64,000 bases of DNA from JAWKTV01 sp041398905. GTDB taxonomy: Bacteria > Planctomycetota > Planctomycetia > Planctomycetales > Planctomycetaceae. This document shows positions 57,654 through 64,000 of this stretch, one piece after another. Position numbers and translations under genes: made by a program. Location of the stretch: positions 248,001 through 312,000 of the forward strand of contig JAWKTV010000002.1 of NCBI GenBank assembly GCA_041398905.1. Reading direction: 5' to 3'. Each line of letters starts with the position of its first letter. The stretch's first letter is position 1. The notes under the pieces are model-generated. The model made no database searches, was not told where the DNA came from, and was given only the letters and a program-made list of their open reading frames with translations.

Positions 57654-58339
57654 GAGGTCGGCTGCTGCTGAGAACTCTGCCCGAGCTTGTGGGCATGGCG
57701 GATGATCTTGCCTTCGACGAGGTACACGACGTCTTCGGCGATGTTCGATGCGTGATCGCCGACCCGTTCGACCTGCCGTGAGGCCGAAAACAGATGCAGG
57801 AGCGCGTCGAGCCGGTCGGGCTGCGCGTGCATCCGCTGAATCAGGTTGGCGATCAACTCTTCATTCATGTCGTCGATGCGGTCATCCTCGATGATGATCG
57901 CGCGGGCCTTCTCACTGTCGAGGTCGACGTAGGCGTCGATGCTGCGGTGCAGCATGTCGACCGCGTCGTGCGCCATCTCCTTGAGCTGATCGGGAATCCG
58001 CACATCGGGCGTATCGGCGAGGCCGCGGGCGCGCTCGGCGATGTTGACCGCGAGGTCCGCCACCCGCTCGATCTCGCCGGAGATCTTCAGCACGGTCGTG
58101 ATCCGCCGCAGGTCGATCGCGACCGGCTGGTGCAGCGCGAGCAGCTTCAGGCAGTTGTCTTCTATGCGCACGTCCCAACGGTCGATCTTGTCGTCTTCCG
58201 CCACGAGCTGCTGCACCTCCGCCGGGTCCGGATTGGCGAGCTGGTCCACCGCGCGATGGATCATGTCCTCCACGATCGCGCACATCGAGAGCAGGTCTTT
58301 GTGCAGTTCCTGAAGGTCGGTTTGCAGGTGAATGGACAT
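57650..58339 (-). CDS. phoU: Phosphate-signalling protein PhoU
   Basis: 229 residues from the ATG at 58337-58339 (MSIHLQTDLQELHKDLLSMC); the frame opens to 58444. Two helical PhoU repeats, each with the metal-binding E/D-x-x-x-D pattern: GEIERVADLAVNIAERARG and RQVERVGDHASNIAEDVVYL. It connects the Pst transporter to PhoR. Between pstB and phoB. Confidence 0.95.
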   Translation of the reverse strand: MSIHLQTDLQELHKDLLSMCAIVEDMIHRAVDQLANPDPAEVQQLVAEDDKIDRWDVRIEDNCLKLLALHQPVAIDLRRITTVLKISGEIERVADLAVNIAERARGLADTPDVRIPDQLKEMAHDAVDMLHRSIDAYVDLDSEKARAIIIEDDRIDDMNEELIANLIQRMHAQPDRLDALLHLFSASRQVERVGDHASNIAEDVVYLVEGKIIRHAHKLGQSSQQQPTS

Positions 58340-58559
58340 CGGAGCCCTGAACGGTTGGACTTTGAATCTCAAGGGATCGAAGACAAATCGGGATGAAGTG
58401 CGAACTTGCAACCAGTCAGGGCCGGCGGGCCGGCGGCTGAACACCAGCGAGCAGGATCAAATCCCGTCGCCACGGGGTCGGAACCCCCGGCTCGCCTGAA
58501 TCGGCCACCCTGCCGGTGACTCCGCATGCCAGTGGATTGCCACTGCGCTGACGACCGGC

Positions 58560-59510
58560 CTACCCGAACCGGCCGGTGATGTAGTCTTCTGTTTGCTTGA
58601 CCTTGGGATTGCGGAAGATGGACTGGGTATCGTTGAATTCGATGAGATGGCCCTGATAGAAGAAGGCGGTCACATCGCTGACGCGGGCCGCCTGCTGCAT
58701 GTTGTGCGTGACGATGACGATGGTGAACTGCTCTTTCAGCTCGAAGACGAGGTCTTCAATCCGGGCCGTCGAGGCCGGGTCGAGCGCGGAGGCGGGTTCG
58801 TCCATCAGCAGGACTTCGGGATTGGTGGCGAGCGCGCGGGCGATGCACAGCCGCTGCTGCTGACCACCCGACAGCGCCATCGCGGAGTCCTTGAGCCGGT
58901 CTTTCACTTCGTTCCACAGCGCGGCCCGCTGCAGGGAGGTCTCGACGATTTCCGTCAGCTTCCGCTTGTCCTTCAGCCCTGCAATGCGCGGCCCGTAGGC
59001 GATGTTGTCGAAAATCGACTTCGGAAACGGTGTCGACTTCTGGAAGACCATGCCGACGCGCTTGCGGAGGGCGACGACATCCACTTTCGGATCGAAGATG
59101 TCGATCCCCTCGAGTTCCACCGTGCCCCGGTGACGCGTCCCCTCGATGATGTCGTTCATCCGGTTGAGGGTTCGCAGGAACGTGCTCTTGCCACAGCCGG
59201 ATGGGCCGATGAACGCGGTCACCGCACGTCCGGGAATCTGCATCGAAACGTCGAACAGCGCCTGCGAATCGCCGTAGTAGAAATCGAGGTTCTTTACCGA
59301 GATGATCGGCTCGGACGCCGAGGCGTTCGCCGATGGCTTCGGTTCACTTCCAGCGGCGGGAGACAACGGCGCTTGTGGTTTGGAAGAAGCCATGATGCTG
59401 CGAGATTTCGGAAGAGTCGGAGTCGGCGGAGGATTCGCGGGTACGCTGGTGGCGGTCGCCAGTGGTCGCGCATCCGGCCCGGCCTTCGAGTCAGTGGAGG
59501 CAACGCTCAT
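58560..59510 (-). CDS. pstB: Phosphate ABC transporter ATP-binding protein PstB
   Basis: 316 residues from the ATG at 59508-59510, which overlaps the pstA stop (ATGA). Walker A GPSGCGKST, signature LSGGQQQRL, Walker B VLLMDEPASALDP and H-loop VTHNMQQAARVSD are intact. An N-terminal Pro/Ala/Ser-rich extension of about 65 residues precedes the normal PstB start (IISVKNLDFYYGD); a second Met at MASSKPQ could be the real start. It is followed by a 220-nt gap before phoU, with a small stem (cagtgg/ccactg) at 58530-58545. Confidence 0.95.
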   Translation of the reverse strand: MSVASTDSKAGPDARPLATATSVPANPPPTPTLPKSRSIMASSKPQAPLSPAAGSEPKPSANASASEPIISVKNLDFYYGDSQALFDVSMQIPGRAVTAFIGPSGCGKSTFLRTLNRMNDIIEGTRHRGTVELEGIDIFDPKVDVVALRKRVGMVFQKSTPFPKSIFDNIAYGPRIAGLKDKRKLTEIVETSLQRAALWNEVKDRLKDSAMALSGGQQQRLCIARALATNPEVLLMDEPASALDPASTARIEDLVFELKEQFTIVIVTHNMQQAARVSDVTAFFYQGHLIEFNDTQSIFRNPKVKQTEDYITGRFG

Positions 59511-60553
59511 CGTGAGGTGCCCCGCTGATACTTGTTGCGGATGATGATCGCGGCCCCATTCATCAGCAGCAGGCACGACAGCAACACAATGATCCCCGCG
59601 GCCGCCGCCTCCTGATAGTCCCGGAACTTGACCCAGTTGTAGATAATCATCGGCAAGGCCGTGTAGTCGTCGAAGGGAGCCTGCAACACACTTGACGGAT
59701 CACGAACGGCATCCATGGGACTGTTGATGCCCCCGGGGGAATGGCGGAAGAACACCGCCGCGCCCACCATCACCAGCGGTGCCGTCTCACCCACCGCACG
59801 CGACACCGCCAGAATCACCCCGGTGAGAATCCCCGGCAGCGCGGCGGGCAGGATCTGGTGGCGAATCGTCTGCCACTTCGTCGCCCCCAGCGCCAGTGAG
59901 GCCTGACGAATCGAAGCCGGCACCGCTCGCAACGCCTCCTGCCCGGCGACAATCACCACGGGCAGCACCAGCAGGCTGAGCGTCAACGCCCCCGACAACA
60001 CCGCCGAACCGAACGGCAAAGGGATCGACACACCCAGAACCCGCACCGCCTGCACCTGTCCGCCCAGCATTTCGGCGATCGTTCCGCCGCGGTCAAACAG
60101 CCCAAACATCCGCACAAACGCCGTCAGGCCCAAAATCCCGTACACGATCGAAGGGACGCCGGCCAGGTTGGAGAGATTCACCTGAATCATTCGAGTGAAC
60201 CAGTCGTCCGAGGCATACTCCTCCAGATAGATCGCCGCGCCGACACCAACAGGCACGGTGAACAGCACCGTCAGCGCCATCAGCCAGAAGCTCCCCCATA
60301 ATCCGGCGAGCACGCCCGACTTGCTCGGGTCGATCTGCGAATCGAAATTGGAGATGAAGTCCCAGCTCAGCCGACCAAGACCCAAATAGGCGACGCTCGC
60401 CAGCAGCAGCATGAGCATCAGCATGCTGGACCATGCGGCACCGCCGCAGAGCCAGCGGAACCAGCCACTCTCGCGCTTGTCACCCTGCAGACTGGGACGT
60501 TCCACGGCGGGAGGCGTGGGAGAAGGCACGACGGTTGGCGGGTATTCCGTCAT
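59507..60553 (-). CDS. pstA: Phosphate ABC transporter permease PstA
   Basis: 348 residues, six helices. Permease EAA loop ALRAVPASIRQASLALGATK is typical. AVGETAPLVMVGAAVFF is a conserved PstA block. Its start overlaps the pstC stop by ATGA and its stop overlaps pstB, so the three are coupled. A short polar N-terminal tail precedes the first helix. Confidence 0.95.
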   Translation of the reverse strand: MTEYPPTVVPSPTPPAVERPSLQGDKRESGWFRWLCGGAAWSSMLMLMLLLASVAYLGLGRLSWDFISNFDSQIDPSKSGVLAGLWGSFWLMALTVLFTVPVGVGAAIYLEEYASDDWFTRMIQVNLSNLAGVPSIVYGILGLTAFVRMFGLFDRGGTIAEMLGGQVQAVRVLGVSIPLPFGSAVLSGALTLSLLVLPVVIVAGQEALRAVPASIRQASLALGATKWQTIRHQILPAALPGILTGVILAVSRAVGETAPLVMVGAAVFFRHSPGGINSPMDAVRDPSSVLQAPFDDYTALPMIIYNWVKFRDYQEAAAAGIIVLLSCLLLMNGAAIIIRNKYQRGTSR

Positions 60554-61554
60554 TCGTAGACCTCCCGGAAGCGGCGGGTCACGATGCGGGAAATGACGTT
60601 CATCACCAGCGTCATGAGGAACAGCACCAGCGCGACCGCGTACAGGCTTTCGTACTCGGCCGTGCCGAGCGCGACCTCACTCTCCGTCACATTCACGATG
60701 TAAGCCGTCATCGTCTGCACCGGGCCGAAGATGTTCCCGGTGACCTGCGGCAGGTGCCCGCAGGCGATCGTCACCGCCATCGTCTCGCCGATCGCTCGCG
60801 AAATCGCCAGCAGGAACGAAGCGACGACCCCCGACAACGCCGCAGGCACGACCACCTTCGCGGAAACGTCGTACTTGGTCGAACCGAGCGCGTAAGCCGC
60901 CTCTCGCAAACTCCGGGGAACCGCTCGCAGCGCGTCCTCACTCAGCGAACAGACCATCGGCACGATCATCACACCCACCACGATGCCGCCGCTCAGCACG
61001 TTGAATGTCTCGACATCGAAACCCAGCAGACCGTGAAACAGCGGCTTCACCAGGTACGGCGTGATGAACAGCAGGGCGAAGTACCCGTACACCACCGTCG
61101 GCACGCCGGCGAGGATCTCCAGCGTCGGCTTGATGATCCCCCGCAACCGGGGGGTCGCGTACTCGCTGAGGTACACGGCGCTCGCCAGACCGATCGGCAG
61201 ACCAACCAGCGCGGCGATGCCCGCCACCAGCAGCGTGCCACACACCAGCGGCAGCACACCGTACTTATCATCCTCCCAGTGCCATTCCGTGCCGAACAGG
61301 AAGTCGACTACGGAGACCTCGGCCCGTTGAAAGAACGCGCCGCCGCCGGTGACCGAGTAGACCGTGTTGTCCAGCAGGACGAAGATGATCGCCGCAGTCG
61401 TCACGACCGACAGCAAGGCACACAATTGCAACGAAACGCGAATGGCGACTTCACTCCAGCGCGTCCACGGCGTGGTCGCGCCTTCCACCACCCACGTCGG
61501 GCGTGGCGGCTTCGGCGCGGGTGCCGGGGATGCGGAGGAAGTCATGTCGCTCAT
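60550..61554 (-). CDS. pstC: Phosphate ABC transporter permease PstC
   Basis: 334 residues, six helices. EAA loop ALRAVPRSLREAAYALGSTK, IGETMAVTIACGHLPQVTGN and an extracytoplasmic loop with a FGTEWHWEDDKYG motif. Partner of PstA. The start is 123 nt after the pstS stop, and a hairpin lies in that gap. Confidence 0.95.
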   Translation of the reverse strand: MSDMTSSASPAPAPKPPRPTWVVEGATTPWTRWSEVAIRVSLQLCALLSVVTTAAIIFVLLDNTVYSVTGGGAFFQRAEVSVVDFLFGTEWHWEDDKYGVLPLVCGTLLVAGIAALVGLPIGLASAVYLSEYATPRLRGIIKPTLEILAGVPTVVYGYFALLFITPYLVKPLFHGLLGFDVETFNVLSGGIVVGVMIVPMVCSLSEDALRAVPRSLREAAYALGSTKYDVSAKVVVPAALSGVVASFLLAISRAIGETMAVTIACGHLPQVTGNIFGPVQTMTAYIVNVTESEVALGTAEYESLYAVALVLFLMTLVMNVISRIVTRRFREVYE

Positions 61555-61636
61555 CCGTCAAGACAGCCAGTTCATTCCAGAAAGTCGAGGCCCGGACCAA
61601 TCACAGTTCAACAAGACGACTTGCCGACTCCTCCGA

Positions 61637-61657
61637 GCCCGCCGCAGCGCGGCGGGC
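61637..61657 (-). other. Hairpin between pstS and pstC
   Basis: Perfect 9-bp stem (gcccgccgc/gcggcgggc) with a three-base loop. No T-run after it on the minus strand. It would let pstS be made in excess over the transporter genes by partial termination or by protecting the pstS mRNA end. Inference from position. Confidence 0.5.
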
Positions 61658-61677
61658 ACCACAGAAAGATGCGACGA

Positions 61678-62661
61678 CTACTCGGCTTTCAGCGCGTCCG
61701 CCAAAACCGCCTGGCTGGCCGCCAGTTGCTCGGGGTTCAGCTTCACGTACTTCTTCAGCTCGACCAGCGCCTGACCTTCCGGTGACAGGTGATACTGCAC
61801 GAACTCCGCAACCTCGGGCCGCTTCAGCGACTCCAGATTCGGATAGATGAACAGCGGCCGCGACAGCGGGGTATAGGTCCCGTTCTCGATCGTCTCCTGC
61901 GTCGGCAGCACCGCCGCAGCAGCGTCCGCCCCCTTCGGAGCGATCGCGACACCCTTCACCTCGCCCTTGGCGGCAACATAGTAGGCGTAGCCGAAAAAGC
62001 CCAACGAGTACTTGTCACCCGAAATGCCGGTGACCAGCACGTTGTCATCGGTGTTCGGCTGGTAGTCGGTGCGAATCGCCCCGTCCTTGCCCACCGTCTC
62101 TTCCTTGAAGTAGTCGTAGGTGCCCGACTTCGTGTCCGGAGCGAACAGCTTGATCTTCTCGGCCGGCCACTCGGGATTGATGTCGCTCCACAGGTTGACC
62201 TGACTGTCCTTCGACCAGATCTGGACGAGCTGCTCAACCGTGAGCGCGGTGCACCAGTCATTCTCGGGATTGACGACGACCGTCAGTCCGTCGGTGGCGA
62301 CCATCAGCTCGATGTACTTGACGCCATTCTTCTCGCAGGCCTCCGCTTCGGAAGACTTGATCGGTCGTGACGCATTGCTGATATCGATGTCACCCCGCGA
62401 GAAGGCCTCGAATCCACCGCCGGTGCCGGAGACGTTGACCTTCGGAATCACATCGGGATGCGCGTCACCGAAGCCCTCAGCGATCGCCATCGAGATCGGA
62501 GCAACCGTGCTCGACCCGTCGATGTTGATCTGCGAACTCTGGGTCGCACCGCCAGCGCCTGAGCCACTCTCGGTGGTCGACGCTGTTTCAACGGTACACC
62601 CAGCCAGGCCGACAAAGCCCAGCAGACCCAGACAAAGGCACCGACGCGTAATACCACTCAT
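61678..62661 (-). CDS. pstS: Phosphate-binding lipoprotein PstS
   Basis: 327 residues. Lipobox GLAGC, so lipid-anchored. The binding site is typical: DGSSTVAPIS, SGTGGGFEAFSRGDIDISNA, and SGTYDYFKEET. A short Ser/Gly/Thr linker separates the anchor from the domain. First gene of the transporter set after phoR, with a candidate Pho box upstream. Confidence 0.95.
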   Translation of the reverse strand: MSGITRRCLCLGLLGFVGLAGCTVETASTTESGSGAGGATQSSQINIDGSSTVAPISMAIAEGFGDAHPDVIPKVNVSGTGGGFEAFSRGDIDISNASRPIKSSEAEACEKNGVKYIELMVATDGLTVVVNPENDWCTALTVEQLVQIWSKDSQVNLWSDINPEWPAEKIKLFAPDTKSGTYDYFKEETVGKDGAIRTDYQPNTDDNVLVTGISGDKYSLGFFGYAYYVAAKGEVKGVAIAPKGADAAAAVLPTQETIENGTYTPLSRPLFIYPNLESLKRPEVAEFVQYHLSPEGQALVELKKYVKLNPEQLAASQAVLADALKAE

Positions 62662-62740
62662 TCCAAAGTTCCTGCACGACTAATGGGGGATTCCTGAGCT
62701 TCCAGACCAAGGGAAGACTGTCAGAACGCTATGGGAAGCG

Positions 62741-62772
62741 AGTTAAGATGGTCACCTTAACATATTAAGATT
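62741..62772 (-). promoter_or_regulatory. Candidate Pho box upstream of pstS
   Basis: Minus strand shows TCTTAA repeated 22 nt apart (TCTTAATATG and TCTTAACTCG) with a TTAAGG between, that is two turns of 11 bp, similar in layout to CTTAAC-type Pho boxes. It overlaps the phoR stop and lies about 80-110 nt before the pstS start. A CTGTCAG also occurs nearby at 62718-62724. The consensus for this phylum is not known to me. Confidence 0.35.
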
Positions 62773-64000
62773 TCGTGAAGCCGCTCGAAGCTGGCTGATG
62801 GCTGGTGATCGCCGGGGGTAAAGCAGTCCTGGGCAGGCGCACCCGAAACAGCGAGCCCCGCTGCTGGCCGCTGACAACCTCCACAGTGCCAGCATGTTGC
62901 GTTACCAGATGCTTGACGATCGACAGCCCCAGGCCGGTCCCGCCCGCTTCGCGGGAGCGTGCCTTGTCGGCTCGGAAGAATCGCTCGAACACTCGCTCCC
63001 GATGCTCCGCCGCGATGCCGATCCCACAATCTTCGACCTCAAGCAGCACCTCGTCCGCCTCAGGCCGGCAACGGACAACCACCCAGCCGCCCGCCGGGGT
63101 GTAACGGATCGCATTGCTAACCAGATTGTCGAGAATCGTTCGCACCGCTTCCGCATCCGCCGTGATCGTCACCGGCTCATCGGGCAACTCCGCCCGCAGT
63201 TCATGGTTCCGCGCATCCGCCGGCCCCTGATGGGTTCGCAGGCAGTCCTGAATCGCAGCATGGAGATCGCAGGGCTGCAGTTCGAGCACGTCCGGCTGCG
63301 CCTCGATCCGGGCCAGCGCGATAACATCCAGGATCAGCTCACGCAGCCGCTCCGACTGCTCGACAATCCGCTCAACGAAGTTGCGATTCACGTCGGGGTC
63401 ATCAATCGCCCCTTCCAACAGCGAGTCCGCATAGGCTTGGATCGATGTGAGCGGGGTCTTCAGTTCGTGCCCGACGTTGGAGACGAACTCGGTGCGCAAC
63501 TGCTCCAGCCGCCTCAGTTCGGTGATGTCATGCAGCACCAGTACGGTCCCCAGACCGTCGTCCAAACGCAGCGGGCTGCCGGACACCGCCACGCGCCGCG
63601 ACTCGCGCGTCAATCCGACCTCGGCGGTCTGGTCAACTCCGTCACGCAGAATTTTCTCTACCAGTTGATGCAGCGCGCTCGACCGGGTGACCTCCTGCAG
63701 CGGGCGACCGACAGGCTCACGACGGACCAGTTCCAGCAGCCGCGAAGCGGTCGGGTTGAGGTACATCAGCCGGCCCCGGCTGTCGAGCACGATCACCCCT
63801 TCGATCATCGTCCCCAGAATCGATTGCAGCAGATTGGCGTCCTGCTGCAGTCCGGCCACGCGCTCGTCTGACTCCCGCTCGTTCTGGAGCAAGTGCTGGC
63901 GAGTCCGATCCAGTTCGTCGCGGAGCAGACTGACTTCGTCGTTCGTCGCCAATGCCGGCGACACGACATCCAGGTCGGTGCGCCACTGCCCCAGGTATTC
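62765..64000 (-). CDS. phoR: Phosphate-regulon sensor histidine kinase PhoR, C-terminal part
   Basis: Partial: the reading frame is still open at the right edge (EYLGQWRTDLDVVSPAL), so the membrane part and true start are outside. It contains a signalling coiled coil (LRDELDRTRQHLLQNERESD), a PAS domain (ILGTMIEGVIVLDSRGRLMY), the phospho-acceptor His in FVSNVGHELKTPLTSIQAY, and the ATPase domain with N-box LDNLVSNAIRYTPAGG, G1 VEDCGIGI, and G2 GGTGLGLSIVKHLV. Followed by pstS after about 100 nt. Likely partner of PhoB at 56964. Confidence 0.92.
   Translation of the reverse strand, partial: EYLGQWRTDLDVVSPALATNDEVSLLRDELDRTRQHLLQNERESDERVAGLQQDANLLQSILGTMIEGVIVLDSRGRLMYLNPTASRLLELVRREPVGRPLQEVTRSSALHQLVEKILRDGVDQTAEVGLTRESRRVAVSGSPLRLDDGLGTVLVLHDITELRRLEQLRTEFVSNVGHELKTPLTSIQAYADSLLEGAIDDPDVNRNFVERIVEQSERLRELILDVIALARIEAQPDVLELQPCDLHAAIQDCLRTHQGPADARNHELRAELPDEPVTITADAEAVRTILDNLVSNAIRYTPAGGWVVVRCRPEADEVLLEVEDCGIGIAAEHRERVFERFFRADKARSREAGGTGLGLSIVKHLVTQHAGTVEVVSGQQRGSLFRVRLPRTALPPAITSHQPASSGFTKS

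Overview
The window looks like a chromosomal segment of a GC-rich member of the Planctomycetota (Planctomycetales-like). The evidence is three DUF1559 pseudopilin-type proteins, a HYExAFE-family protein, two DUF1570 metallopeptidase-like proteins, DUF1080 and DUF1572 proteins, an ECF sigma factor coupled to a Hanks-type kinase, a PQQ-propeller protein beside a HEAT-like protein, and a VKOR-DsbA fusion. I see no rRNA, tRNA, CRISPR array, insertion sequence or prophage.

Layout. 1-1786 (-): 5' part of a secretin, running off the left edge. 2.2-4.4 kb (-): HYExAFE protein, small membrane protein and a ketoacyl synthase in one tight run. 4.7-8.9 kb (+), divergent from it: fatty-acid cluster fabZ-fabG-ACP-fabZ2-fabF, followed by ppa, a Rieske protein, rsmD, a SWIM/SNF2 helicase and metK (9-15.2 kb). 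15.4-24.3 kb: a membrane protein, polysaccharide deacetylase, DUF1570 protein, MoxR ATPase, VKOR-DsbA, UPF0173 hydrolase, PLP aminotransferase and a small membrane protein. 24.4-28.9 kb (-): ECF sigma factor, zinc-finger kinase and a large exported protein of unknown function. 29.2-36.3 kb: DUF1559 protein and lipoprotein, PQQ and HEAT-like proteins, truB, DUF1080, YceH. 36.4-45.2 kb (+): a compact type II secretion/pilus-like operon with one GspE ATPase, three successive GspF homologues, three pseudopilin-like proteins and two DUF1559 proteins. 45.4-47.3 kb: second DUF1570 lipoprotein, DUF1572 protein and a small helical protein. 47.4-55.8 kb (-): nuoH-J-K-L-M-N with no nuoI between H and J. 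56.1-56.9 kb (-): HpcH/HpaI aldolase. 57.0-64.0 kb (-): complete phosphate regulon phoR-pstS-pstC-pstA-pstB-phoU-phoB, with phoR running off the right edge.

How genes work together. The fab genes supply elongation, reduction and dehydration steps around a dedicated long acyl carrier protein. The ECF-kinase-exported protein set has the form of a signalling operon. The GspE/F/pilin operon is an inner-membrane pilus or secretion assembly whose outer-membrane pore is not local, unless it is the secretin at the left edge. The Nuo genes encode the membrane (proton-pumping) arm of complex I. The Pho/Pst genes sense and import phosphate.

Caution on sequence quality. Many conserved genes are broken by single-base indels, most densely between 6.4 and 16 kb. 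The conserved amino acids are intact in the alternating frames, so I read these as sequencing or assembly errors, not decay. Coordinates for such genes span the whole reconstructed gene.
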